DNA of 64,000 bases, taken from Streptomyces asoensis (GTDB lineage: Bacteria > Actinomycetota > Actinomycetes > Streptomycetales > Streptomycetaceae). How positions within the stretch are numbered: the stretch's first letter is position 1; each line of letters begins with the position of its first letter. Under the pieces are notes generated by a model. That model worked only from the letters and a program-made list of their open reading frames with translations. It searched no databases and was not told the origin of the DNA. Below, piece after piece: positions 15,935 to 24,510 of the stretch. The stretch lies in contig NZ_CP049838.1 in the NCBI RefSeq assembly GCF_013085465.1, positions 2,356,001 to 2,420,000 on the forward strand, in the 5' to 3' direction. A program made the translations under genes and the position numbers.

Positions 15935-17608
15935 TTACCGACTGTCCTGCGGACGGGAACGCAGCTCCCGACGGAGGATCTTGCCACTCGCCGTCTTGGG
16001 CAGGTCGGGCAGGATCTCCACCTGGCGCGGATACTTGTACGCCGCCAGCCTGTCCTTGCAGTAGGCCGCGAGCGTATCCGCATCCGCGTCGGCGCCGGGA
16101 CGCAGGCTGATGTAGGCCTTGACGGTCTCCCCGCGGTAGCCGTCCGGCACCCCGACCACGGCGGCCTCGCGCACCGCCGGGTGGGTGTACAGCACGTCCT
16201 CGACCTCGCGCGGCCACACCTTGAAGCCGGACGCGTTGATCATGTCCTTCTTGCGGTCGACGACGTACAGCCAGCCCTGTTCGTCCATGAACCCGATGTC
16301 GCCGGTGCGCAGCTCGCCGTCGGGGAAGGTCTCGGCGGTGGCCTCGGGCCGGCGCCAGTACCCGGGGACCACCTGAGGACCGCGCACGACGATCTCGCCC
16401 TGCTCGCCGAAGGGCACCTCCGCGCCCTGGTCGTCGACGATGCGGACGACCGTGTCGGGCCCGGGCACGCCCACGGCGAGGGTCCCGGAGGCCGGGTCGA
16501 CCGGCGCCTCGAGCTGGGGCGGCACGGAGGCGCAGGGCGCGGTGCACTCGGTGAGTCCGTAGCCGTTGCGGATGTACGGCCCGAAGCCCGCCCGGAACTT
16601 CTCCACCAGGGCGGGCGGCACCGGCGCGCCGCCGGAGGAGATGTTCACGAAGGACGCGAAGTGCTCGCGGGTGACGCCGGGGTGGGCGGCCAGCGCCATG
16701 AAGGCGGTGGACGGGCCCACCGTGTAGTGCGGCTTGTGCTCGGCGAACGCCTCCAGCACCACGCCCGGCTCGAAGCGGTAGGTCAGGACGAGCGTCCCCG
16801 CGCTGTTCAGACAGGCGCCGAGCTGGCAGACCATGCCGGTGATGTGGAAGAGCGGCGCGAGGGCGTAGTAGACGGGCGCCTCGGGCAGGCGCAGCCCGGT
16901 GCGCTGCCGCTCGGCGTTGACCATGATGTTGCGATGGGTGTTGGTGGCGCCCTTGGGGGCGCCGCTCGTGCCCGAGGTGTAGCTGATCAGGGCGATGTCG
17001 GCGGGGGCGGCCTCGCGACCCTCGGGGGCCTTGTGGCCGGCGCGGGCGACGGCGGTGAGGTCGTCGGCGTCCGGCGTCTGCGGGAGCCGTTCGAAGGTCA
17101 GCACGCGCGCGTCGCCCCGGGTCTGGAAGTCCAGCTCGCAGCCGGTGAGCACGATCCGCACCGGCGAGTCGGCGGCCGTCTCCCGCAGATACGACTCCCA
17201 GGCGCGGTCGGAGCAGATCAGCGCGGCCACCTCGCCGTCCCGCAGGACGTGGGCGACCTCGCCCGACTTGTACATCGGGTTGACGGGGACGACCGTCGCG
17301 CCCGCCTTCCAGGCGCCGAGCAGGGCGAGGACGAAGAGCGGGGAGTTCTGCAACAGCACGGCGACCCGGTCACCGGGCTCCAGGCCGCGGGCGGCGAGGT
17401 GACCGGCCACGGAGTCGCTGAGCTCGTCCACCTCCCGGTAGCTGAGCCGCCCGTCGAAGTAGGCGAGGCAGGTGCGGTCGGGGGCCTCGGCGACGGACCT
17501 GCGGAAGGCGTGCACGAGGGAGTCGGCGGGGTCGATCGGGGCGCGCTGGGCCTCGTCGAGGAGGGCCACCCAGGGCTTGGCCGCGTAACGGGAGGCGGGC
17601 GCGGTCAT
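15935..17608 (-). CDS. AMP-forming acyl-CoA ligase (LvaE-like)
   Basis: 557 residues of the ANL superfamily. Motifs in order: ISYTSGTSGAPKGA (P-loop-like A3), YGLTECTAP (A5), ELRTGDIGFMDEQGWLYVVDRKKDMI (A7-A8 region) and the C-terminal lysine in PKTASGKILRRELR. The enzyme activates a carboxylic acid through an acyl-AMP to the CoA ester. No signal or membrane segment. Its ATG at 17608 overlaps the SDR stop by 4 bases, so the pair is translationally coupled. I infer that it loads the acid that the rest of the module degrades; chain length is unknown. Confidence 0.92.
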   Translation of the reverse strand: MTAPASRYAAKPWVALLDEAQRAPIDPADSLVHAFRRSVAEAPDRTCLAYFDGRLSYREVDELSDSVAGHLAARGLEPGDRVAVLLQNSPLFVLALLGAWKAGATVVPVNPMYKSGEVAHVLRDGEVAALICSDRAWESYLRETAADSPVRIVLTGCELDFQTRGDARVLTFERLPQTPDADDLTAVARAGHKAPEGREAAPADIALISYTSGTSGAPKGATNTHRNIMVNAERQRTGLRLPEAPVYYALAPLFHITGMVCQLGACLNSAGTLVLTYRFEPGVVLEAFAEHKPHYTVGPSTAFMALAAHPGVTREHFASFVNISSGGAPVPPALVEKFRAGFGPYIRNGYGLTECTAPCASVPPQLEAPVDPASGTLAVGVPGPDTVVRIVDDQGAEVPFGEQGEIVVRGPQVVPGYWRRPEATAETFPDGELRTGDIGFMDEQGWLYVVDRKKDMINASGFKVWPREVEDVLYTHPAVREAAVVGVPDGYRGETVKAYISLRPGADADADTLAAYCKDRLAAYKYPRQVEILPDLPKTASGKILRRELRSRPQDSR

Positions 17609-18369
17609 TCGGCGGTCTCCCACTTCTGCTGGAGGTGGTTCATGTTGGTCAGCCAGCCGTCGGGGTCCCCGGCCCGCACCTGGTAGTACCCGGCGACCTC
17701 GGGGTGCGGCAGGATCAGGAAACGGTCCTCCGCGATGCCCTTGAACAGGGCGTCCGCCACGTCCTGCGGCTCGATCGCGGTCGGCTTGAGCACCAGGTCG
17801 CCCGCGCTGCCGGTGGCGTCCAGCATGTCGGTGCGGACGCCCTGGGGACAGATCGCGTGGACCTTGATCCCCCGGTGGCGGTAGGTCAGCGACAGCCACT
17901 CGGCGAAGGCGTACGCGCCGTGCTTGGTGACGCTGTACGGGGCGGCGCCGATCATCGTGAGCAGCCCGGCGGCGGACACGGTCGAGACGAACCGGCCCCG
18001 GCCGCGCTCCAGCCAGTCCGGGAGCAGCGCGTGGGCCGCGCGGACATGGGCCATGACGTTGACGTCCCAGGCGAGCGCCCAGACGGCCTCCTCGGCCGAC
18101 TCCGAGCCGCCCGAGGCGACGCCGGCGTTGGCGCAGTACACGTCGACGGTGCCGCCGAGCGCCTCCCGGGCCCGGTCGACGATCTCGGAAGCGTCGCCGG
18201 GGACCGCGATCCCGCCGATCTCGTCGGCGACGGCATGCGCCCGGTCCGCGTCCAGGTCGTTGACGACGACCCGGGCTCCCTCGGCGGCGAAGCGGCGGGC
18301 CAGCGCGGCCCCGATACCGCCTCCCGCTCCGGTCACGACCACTCCGGCATCCTGCACGGCTTCCACCAT
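17605..18369 (-). CDS. SDR family oxidoreductase (LvaD-like position)
   Basis: 254 residues; glycine motif TGAGGGIGAALA near residue 12, NAGVA near 86, catalytic YSVTKHGAYAFAEWLS, and a C-terminal helical tail LTNMNHLQQKWETAE. The longer frame from 18396 is rejected because ATG 18369 has GAAGGAG at the right distance. In a levulinate-type pathway this would reduce a 4-ketoacyl-CoA to the 4-hydroxy compound before phosphorylation; an unrelated alcohol or steroid substrate is also possible. First gene of the leftward operon, behind operator A2. Confidence 0.88.
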   Translation of the reverse strand: MVEAVQDAGVVVTGAGGGIGAALARRFAAEGARVVVNDLDADRAHAVADEIGGIAVPGDASEIVDRAREALGGTVDVYCANAGVASGGSESAEEAVWALAWDVNVMAHVRAAHALLPDWLERGRGRFVSTVSAAGLLTMIGAAPYSVTKHGAYAFAEWLSLTYRHRGIKVHAICPQGVRTDMLDATGSAGDLVLKPTAIEPQDVADALFKGIAEDRFLILPHPEVAGYYQVRAGDPDGWLTNMNHLQQKWETAE

Positions 18370-18415
18370 CGGTCTCCTTCGACGCGACTGCGGCACGAAT
18401 CGGCTCTACCGCCAG

Positions 18416-18431
18416 ACTAACCAGTCGGTAT
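18416..18431. promoter_or_regulatory. TetR-type operator upstream of the SDR gene (site A2)
   Basis: Read on the minus strand the site is ATACCGACTGGTTAGT; 11 of its first 12 bases equal those of site A1 (12877). It lies 47-62 bases before the SDR start, the same distance as A1 from its gene. Confidence 0.6.
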
Positions 18432-18450
18432 GTTGCGACGGAAGGGGTGC

Positions 18451-18484
18451 CCCGATCCCGGCCCGGGATCGGGCCGGGATCGGC
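18451..18484. repeat. GC hairpin and repeated GGGATCGG element
   Basis: CCCGATCCCG (18451-18460) and CGGGATCGGG (18464-18473) form a perfect 10-base-pair stem with a 3-base loop, and CCGGGATCGG follows at once (18474-18483), so the right arm is duplicated. It lies between operator A2 and the next rightward gene. It could be an attenuator-like or terminator structure for readthrough, or a protein site. Confidence 0.45.
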
Positions 18485-18615
18485 TCGGACCTGTTCCGGC
18501 GGACGGGACGGGATTGCCTCTTGTACGGATGAGCCGTGACGTATGGCCAATTGCCCCTGTTCGCAGGACGATGCGCGCACCTGGCGCACCGCTTCGGGGG
18601 ACGAGGGAGCCTGTC

Positions 18616-19896
18616 ATGGCGGATCCGGCGATGAGCGTGACTCCCTACTGGGAGCTGACCTTCGACGCCGACGGGGACATCGACGGCGCACAGCGGGACC
18701 GGCTGCTGACCGGGGTGAGGCGGAGCGGTGTCCGTGACCTGATCGTCTTCTCGCACGGCTGGAACAGCGACCGCTCCGGCGCGACCCGGCTCTACAGCCG
18801 CTTCTTCGCCCCGATCCCCGCGCTCGCCCCGGCGGCGCGCATCGGCTACGTGGGCGTGGTGTGGCCGTCGATGCGGTTCTCGGACGAGCCGATCCCCGAC
18901 CTCCCGCGCTCCGCGGCGGCCGCTGAGACCCGGCGCCCGGCCCTGGACGGGGAGACCCGGCACGCGCTGCTCGAGACGTTCCCCGGCCGGGCCACGGTGG
19001 TCGACCGGATCGCACGGCTGCTGGAGCAGCGGCCGCCCGAGGATGCCGAACTGGAGGAGTTCGGCCGGCTGGTGCGGCTGCTGGTGGACGTGGTGCCGCC
19101 GGGACCACAGGCTCTGTTCGGGGCGGACACGCTGGCGGAGGGTGTGCCACAGGACGAGCCGGAGATGTTCGCCTGCCCGACAGCGTTGGCCTGCGAGCAG
19201 TTCGCGCGGGCCCTGTCCGGCCTCGATTCCGCACCGGGGGCCGGGGAGTTCGCGCTGCCCGACCCGTGGGACGGGGCGCACGAGCTGCTGCGGCAGGCGA
19301 CGTACTACGCGATGAAGCGGCGCGCCGGGACGGTCGGCGAGCGTGGACTCGGGCCGCTCGTCGGGCGGTTGGCGGCGGCGGTGCCGGCCGTTCGGGTGCA
19401 TCTGGTGGGGCACAGCTTCGGCGGGCGGCTGGTGTCGTTCGCGCTGCGGGGGCTGCCGGACGGGGTACGCACGGTGAAGTCGGTGACGCTGCTCCAAGGG
19501 GCCTTCTCGCACTACGCGTTCGCCCCGCGAGGAGTGCTCCAGGGCCAGCAGAACCGGATCGACGGCCCCCTGGTGTGCTGCTACTCGCGGTTCGACCAGG
19601 CGCTGAGCACGATGTACCCGCTGGCCTCGCGGATGGCGGGCGACGCCCAGGGGCTCGTCGGGGAGGTGCTGGGCGCCAAGTGGGGTGCCATGGGGCACGA
19701 CGGGGTGCAGGCCGTGCCGGGCACGCACGCGCGCGTGCTCGCCGACGCGCTGTCCGGGCCGCTGCCGAAGTCGGGGTGCGTGAACGTCGACGCGGCGGCG
19801 GTGGTCCGGCGGGGCGGGGCGCCGGCCGGGGCGCACAGTGACATCGTGCACCCCGAGCTGGCGCGGCTGGTGCTGGCGGCGGGCCGGATCCGCTAG
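18616..19896 (+). CDS. Alpha/beta-hydrolase-fold protein of unknown substrate
   Basis: 426 residues, no signal peptide. The nucleophile elbow GHSFGGR (about residues 267-273, inside VHLVGHSFGGRLVSFAL) and an earlier oxyanion-type loop VFSHGWNSD support a serine hydrolase of lipase-like fold. A His-containing GTHARVLADAL and a terminal HSDIVHPE are candidates for the catalytic histidine. Long insertions between residues 95 and 240 set it apart from ordinary esterases. Related Streptomyces proteins are, from memory, often misnamed serine-threonine kinases; no kinase motif is present. ATG 18616 is preceded by GAGGGAGC. Monocistronic. Confidence 0.75.
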   Translation: MADPAMSVTPYWELTFDADGDIDGAQRDRLLTGVRRSGVRDLIVFSHGWNSDRSGATRLYSRFFAPIPALAPAARIGYVGVVWPSMRFSDEPIPDLPRSAAAAETRRPALDGETRHALLETFPGRATVVDRIARLLEQRPPEDAELEEFGRLVRLLVDVVPPGPQALFGADTLAEGVPQDEPEMFACPTALACEQFARALSGLDSAPGAGEFALPDPWDGAHELLRQATYYAMKRRAGTVGERGLGPLVGRLAAAVPAVRVHLVGHSFGGRLVSFALRGLPDGVRTVKSVTLLQGAFSHYAFAPRGVLQGQQNRIDGPLVCCYSRFDQALSTMYPLASRMAGDAQGLVGEVLGAKWGAMGHDGVQAVPGTHARVLADALSGPLPKSGCVNVDAAAVVRRGGAPAGAHSDIVHPELARLVLAAGRIR

Positions 19897-19936
19897 GACG
19901 CGACCCGCCGTCGTGGGGACTGACGGTGTGACGTGA

Positions 19937-22723
19937 CTACCGGTGCGAGGTGAACTCCACCACCTGCTGGAAGGTGGGCCGGTTCTGCCAGCTGATGTTG
20001 CCGTGCTTGATGCCGCCCAGGGTGCGCTGGACGATCGAGTCGGCGCACCACTGGTTGCCCGCCGCGCACAGGGCGTCGCCCGGGTAGACCTGGGCCGCGG
20101 TCTTGCCGGCCGCCGTCTTCAGGGTGCTGATGAGGATGTCCCGGCAGCTGCTGACGGTGCCGCTGCCGCAGTACTTCTGGGGCAGCGCGCCCTGCACCGA
20201 CTCACCGAGCACGGCCCGGATGTCCTTGTCGACATAGCTCCACCAGCCGTACTGGAAGGAGCTTCCGGCGTGTGCCCCGGTCGGGCCGTGGGCGGCCGAC
20301 GGAGCCTCGTCGATCGGCAGGTTCGCGGTGAACGCCGTGTACAGGCCGGTGCCGAGGCCGGGTTCGAACTCGGCCTTCACCAGCAGCGGCCACCAGGCGT
20401 CCAGAATGCGGATCGCGTCGGCGTCGGCGTACGTCTTGGAACCGGCCGTCGTCTCCGTCCGCTTGCCGCCCGCCGTCAGCCAGGTCTGGAGCTTGGTCAC
20501 CGCGGCCGCGGCCGTGGAGTCGGTGACCGTGGAGCTGTTGATCACCTTCAGCAGGTCGGGCAGGACGTCCTCGGCGCGCAGGTCGGCGAGCGCCGCGTCC
20601 GCCATCGCCTTCGTCAGGGACGCGCGCGTGACGCCGCCGGCCGCGACCAGCTTCTTCACCCGGTCCTCCAGCAGGTTGCCGCGGTGCACGGACCCGTCGC
20701 CCCAGGAGGCCGTCGAGTAGTCCTTGGCCTGCTTGTTGTTCCAGGAGATGTAGTAGTCCTGGTCGATGGAGTTGGGATGCGCCGAAGCCGGGGTGTACTC
20801 GGCCGTGTTGGTGGCCGGCACCCAGCTCTTCCACTCGTACGCCGACTGCGCCCACACCGGGAACTCGGCGTCGACACCGCTCGCCCTTACCGGGTTGTCG
20901 CCGCTGTTGTAGTACGCGGTGTGCGTGGAGTCGGCGTAGAACCAGTTGAAGGTGTAGTTGATGTGCTGCACCGCGCTCTGGAAGGTCTGCGGGCTCTTCA
21001 CGTAGTCGGGGTCGTTCAGCATCTGGAAGCCGATGATCGAGTCGGCCTCGTGCATGAAGGACGAGCGCAGGGTCGTGTAGGCGACCTTCTTGCCGCCCAC
21101 GGTCGCCCGGTACTCCACGGGACCGTACTTGGTGCGGTACACGCGCATCGTGTACGAACCGGCGGCCGTCCCGTCGGCGGTGGTGGGCTTCCAGGCGTTC
21201 TTCTGCTCCACCACGTCCATGGCCGTGCAGGTGCCGTGGAAGAGGTAGTGGTAGTCGTCCTGGCAGAGTTCGACCGCGTAGGTGTCGATGATGTCCTGGC
21301 CGGAGGTCGTGGCGCTCCACGCGTAGTCCTGGCCGCGGCCCAGCTCGACGTACATGCTCAGACCCGCGAAGGAGGCACCGCGGGCGCTGATGCCCGGGCC
21401 CTGGATCTCCTGGAGCATGAGCAGCTGCGGGGCGAAGTAGCCGGTCTGCGGGCCGAAGACGGCGATCGGGTGGCCGCTCGCGGTGGCCTGACCGCTGACG
21501 ACGAGGGCGTTGGACATGCCGCGCCTGGCCGAGCTGAGGGCGGTCGCGGTCGCCGTGGCGGAGGTGGCGGTCGCCGTGGCGTCGCCCCCGGTGCCCGTGG
21601 CGTCGTAGATCAGCGGCTGCGAGGTCACCGAGCCGGTGTCGGGCAGTGCCGCGCCCTGCGGGCTCGCGGGCTTCGTGGCGTAGGGGAAGCTCTGGCCGTT
21701 GTGGACGGTGAGCACGGCCTCGGGGTCGTTGCGCTCGCGGAACGCCTCCCAGACCTGGGTGCCCTGCTCCACCCCGTACTTCTCCTGCGCGGCGAGCAGC
21801 GACACCGCGTTGTTGACCTCGCCGCCGCCGCCCGAGCCGAAGAGCGCGCCGATGACCGAGGCCAGCGCCACCAGGTCGGTGATCTTGAAGTGGTCGATGG
21901 TGCCCGCGTTGGTGATTGAGTCCTTGTGCCCGGTCAGAACGTATTCACCGGGGAAGTAGCGGCCGCTGTCGGAGGCGTCGATGTAGGCGTTGACGCCGGC
22001 CAGGTAGGCGTTGGCGTCGGCGAGTGCCTGCTGGCCGCGGGTGCCGTTGTTCGCCACGGCGTTGTCGATCTGGGCCTGGAGGTCTGCCTCGGTGTACGGA
22101 GCGTTGCGCCAGAACTGCTGTTCAAGACCCTGGTTGGAGGGGTCGCCGCCCGCGAAGGCGGTGAGCTGGCCACGGCCGACGTGCCGGAAGACGTCCATGA
22201 GCCACAGCCGGTCCTGGGCTGCCGCATACCCGGCGCCGAACTCGGTGCCGTATCTGGTGGTACCGGTGATGTGCGGCACACCCGTCTTCTTGTCGCGGAC
22301 GATCGTCACGTCGCTGCGGCCCGCGGGACTCAGGGTGGAGGCGACTTGATCGGAAGCGACACCGAACGACGCGTCGTTGAAGAACGTGTTGATCGTGGCG
22401 TTGGTGAGCGTGGGGTAGCCCTTGGCCAGGTTGGCGTAGGGGCCGAGCTGGTCCTCGGCGTGGTCGGGCTGGGTGCCGAAAGCCTGGTTGAGGAGGATCT
22501 GCGCCAGGGTGGCGTTGCCGTTCTCGCCGGGCGGCAGGATGTCGGAACACTGGCCGCCGCAGTAGTCGTTCGCCGCCGTGACCTCGGCGGCTGCCGCCAC
22601 TTGGGAAAGCGGCGACAAAAGACCGGCAATCAGGGCGCATACGGAGGCTGTCTTCAGGAACCCGGGGAATCTGCCGGGAGTTCTCAGTCTGTCGAGAGTG
22701 AAGCGGGGGGTTCGCCGTGGCAT
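19937..22723 (-). CDS. Secreted penicillin acylase family protein (Ntn hydrolase)
   Basis: 928 residues. An N-terminal signal peptide (TASVCALIAGLLSPLSQVAAA) leads into the alpha chain (VTIVRDKKTGVPHITG, GYAAAQDRLWLMDVFRHVGRG). A low-complexity Ala/Thr linker precedes GMSNALVVSG, where Ser404 is the expected autocatalytic nucleophile and new N terminus of the beta chain. The beta chain has the usual ATTSGQDIIDTY and C-terminal region ending QVVEFTSHR. Family members cleave acyl groups from beta-lactams, acyl-homoserine lactones or lipopeptides; the natural target here is unknown. ATG 22723 follows GGAGCAGCC. Alone in its operon. Confidence 0.92.
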   Translation of the reverse strand: MPRRTPRFTLDRLRTPGRFPGFLKTASVCALIAGLLSPLSQVAAAAEVTAANDYCGGQCSDILPPGENGNATLAQILLNQAFGTQPDHAEDQLGPYANLAKGYPTLTNATINTFFNDASFGVASDQVASTLSPAGRSDVTIVRDKKTGVPHITGTTRYGTEFGAGYAAAQDRLWLMDVFRHVGRGQLTAFAGGDPSNQGLEQQFWRNAPYTEADLQAQIDNAVANNGTRGQQALADANAYLAGVNAYIDASDSGRYFPGEYVLTGHKDSITNAGTIDHFKITDLVALASVIGALFGSGGGGEVNNAVSLLAAQEKYGVEQGTQVWEAFRERNDPEAVLTVHNGQSFPYATKPASPQGAALPDTGSVTSQPLIYDATGTGGDATATATSATATATALSSARRGMSNALVVSGQATASGHPIAVFGPQTGYFAPQLLMLQEIQGPGISARGASFAGLSMYVELGRGQDYAWSATTSGQDIIDTYAVELCQDDYHYLFHGTCTAMDVVEQKNAWKPTTADGTAAGSYTMRVYRTKYGPVEYRATVGGKKVAYTTLRSSFMHEADSIIGFQMLNDPDYVKSPQTFQSAVQHINYTFNWFYADSTHTAYYNSGDNPVRASGVDAEFPVWAQSAYEWKSWVPATNTAEYTPASAHPNSIDQDYYISWNNKQAKDYSTASWGDGSVHRGNLLEDRVKKLVAAGGVTRASLTKAMADAALADLRAEDVLPDLLKVINSSTVTDSTAAAAVTKLQTWLTAGGKRTETTAGSKTYADADAIRILDAWWPLLVKAEFEPGLGTGLYTAFTANLPIDEAPSAAHGPTGAHAGSSFQYGWWSYVDKDIRAVLGESVQGALPQKYCGSGTVSSCRDILISTLKTAAGKTAAQVYPGDALCAAGNQWCADSIVQRTLGGIKHGNISWQNRPTFQQVVEFTSHR

Positions 22724-22933
22724 CGGCTGCTCCTAGCGACGGGGGGGTCGGCGGAAGGTTACCGCCGGTATCCCCGGGATTGAAGATGAACATGCGTCAA
22801 GTTTTCGACAGGTGGAGGTCCTCGGAAATCGGATGGAGCCGAATCGCATGTCGATACGTCTATTCGACGACGTCCGTACGACGACGCCGAAGTGACCGAA
22901 GTGCAGATGCAGATGTGACGGAGGTGCAAGGCG

Positions 22934-23536
22934 ATGGCCGGTTTCCGGAGTCTGGCGAGACAGGTGCGAGACCCCCGGTGCGATCTGGCACTGCGGCGGT
23001 ACTCACTGCGCAAGTGCCTTGAACGGTTCGCCCCCTACGGACACCGCGCGACCTGGGACCACCTGTGCTCCCGGGCCGGGTTCGGTCCTGAGGACCGCTC
23101 CCCCGATCCGGCGCGGCTCGTGGCCGCGTTGGACGAGCTGGAGGAGGCGCGGGCGGTGTGGCTGGCCTACGAGGGCGAGTTCGCCGAGCGCCGCAGGAAG
23201 GAGAAGCACGACGGGCTGCGCAGGCCCGGCAGTGTGGACGACTGGCACCGGCTGACCTGGGGCGGTTTCGGTGTCGCCTGGTGCGACGACCCGCGGCTCC
23301 ACCCCCGTGAGCCGCTGGCCGACGTGCTGCGCAAGCTGATCGCCGCGCTGGAGCGCGCACCGGGTTCCGGCTGCCCGGTGTGCGGCGGCGAGCGGCTGCC
23401 GTGGAAGTACGACCTGGATCACGAACCGTCGGCCGGCCCGGTCTGCGCGGACTGCGGAATTCTCGTACCGCGCCCCGTGCTCACGCCCGAGGCCCTGGCG
23501 TACGCCAGGAGCGGACGACTGCTGCTGTCGGCCTGA
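22934..23536 (+). CDS. Hypothetical protein with C-terminal four-cysteine zinc ribbon
   Basis: 200 residues, charged and soluble. The C-terminal third has CPVCGGERLPWKYDLDHE...CADCG, two CXXC pairs about 30 residues apart, as in zinc ribbons. The N-terminal two thirds are Arg/Trp-rich (RKEKHDGLRRPGSVDDWHRL, WGGFGVAWCDDPRLHP). I do not recognise the family. The start follows GGAGG closely (CGGAGGTGCAAGGCG then ATG). It is upstream of the BKACE-like gene, separated by a hairpin, so the two need not be co-transcribed. Confidence 0.7.
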   Translation: MAGFRSLARQVRDPRCDLALRRYSLRKCLERFAPYGHRATWDHLCSRAGFGPEDRSPDPARLVAALDELEEARAVWLAYEGEFAERRRKEKHDGLRRPGSVDDWHRLTWGGFGVAWCDDPRLHPREPLADVLRKLIAALERAPGSGCPVCGGERLPWKYDLDHEPSAGPVCADCGILVPRPVLTPEALAYARSGRLLLSA

Positions 23537-23587
23537 CACGGCCCGAGTTCTGCCAAGGTCGGCCCGCGGCCGGCCTGAGAGCACGGC

Positions 23588-23615
23588 GGGGGTGCGCCGG
23601 GGATGCCGCACCCCC
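23588..23615. terminator. Hairpin after the zinc-ribbon gene
   Basis: GGGGGTGCG (23588-23596) pairs with CGCACCCCC (23607-23615) around a 10-base loop, 52 bases after the stop of the previous gene and before the BKACE-like start. Plausible terminator without T-run. Confidence 0.45.
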
Positions 23616-23673
23616 AGTTATGCCGGTACAGCCGACCGACGGCGTTGTCAGTGGCGGGTGTCACCATCGAGGC

Positions 23674-24384
23674 ATGGTGCAGGTCTGTCTCAACGGAGCG
23701 CGCGGCGCCGCGGACGGTGCGATCGTGCCGCTGACGCCCGAGGCGATGGCGGACGCCGCGGCCGAGGCCGTCGCGGCGGGGGCCACGGATGTCCATGTCC
23801 ATCCCAAGACACCGTGCGGCCTGGACACGATGTCGCCGCGGGTCGTCGCGGCGACCCTCGACGCGATACGGGCGCGGGTCTCGGTGCCGGTCGGTGTGAC
23901 GACGGGTGCCTGGGCGCACCCGGACCCGGCCGCCCGGCTCACCCGGGTGCGCGACTGGACGGTGCTGCCCGACCACGCCTCCGTCAACTGGCACGAACCG
24001 GGCGCGGAGGAACTGGCCGCCGTCCTCCTCCGGAGAGGCGTGGGCGTGGAGGCCGGCATCTGGTCCGGTACGGACGGGGCGGCGCGGTTCGCCCGCTCAC
24101 CCCTCGGCCCCAAGGTGCTGCGGGTGCTCGCGGAGGTGACGGACACCACCCCGGACACCGCCGAGTCGTCCGCGCACGCTCTCCTGACCGAGCTCGGCAC
24201 CGCGTTCGGCCGTCCGATTCTGCTGCACGGGGAGGACGGCGGCGCGTGGCCGGTACTGCGGCTGGCGGCGCGGCTGGGCCTGTCGACCCGAGTGGGCCTG
24301 GAGGACACGCTGAGCCTGCCGGACGGCGAACGGGCCCTGTCCAACGCTCAGTTGGTGACCGAGGCGCTGACCCGGCACGGGTGA
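23674..24384 (+). CDS. BKACE-like (3-keto-5-aminohexanoate cleavage enzyme, DUF849) protein
   Basis: 236 residues, shorter than the usual ~270-310. The opening VQVCLNGARG, the metal-site motif DVHVHPKTPCGLDTM, GVTTGAW and the later HGEDGGAWPVLRLAARLGLSTRVGLEDTL fit the beta-keto acid cleavage TIM-barrel, which condenses a beta-keto acid with acetyl-CoA. The His pair in HVHP is the zinc ligand set. The short length comes from trimmed loops; the active-site strands look intact. ATG 23674 lies after the hairpin; substrate unknown. Confidence 0.8.
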   Translation: MVQVCLNGARGAADGAIVPLTPEAMADAAAEAVAAGATDVHVHPKTPCGLDTMSPRVVAATLDAIRARVSVPVGVTTGAWAHPDPAARLTRVRDWTVLPDHASVNWHEPGAEELAAVLLRRGVGVEAGIWSGTDGAARFARSPLGPKVLRVLAEVTDTTPDTAESSAHALLTELGTAFGRPILLHGEDGGAWPVLRLAARLGLSTRVGLEDTLSLPDGERALSNAQLVTEALTRHG

Positions 24385-24510
24385 ACCCACCGCTCGGGGG
24401 AGTGACGCTACCAGCCGCTAATCGGGTCGCTCCATTCCTTTCCGGCGGGGAGAGTTGGGGGCGATGAAACCCAACCGAGCCACGCCTCGAAGGCCTTGAA
24501 GGAGCCCCTC

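Noticed and set aside
15935..18589. One 884-residue leftward fusion of the SDR region and the acyl-CoA ligase
   Set aside because: The upstream part is the wrong frame of the SDR gene; the ligase starts at 17608 with a 4-base overlap to the SDR stop.
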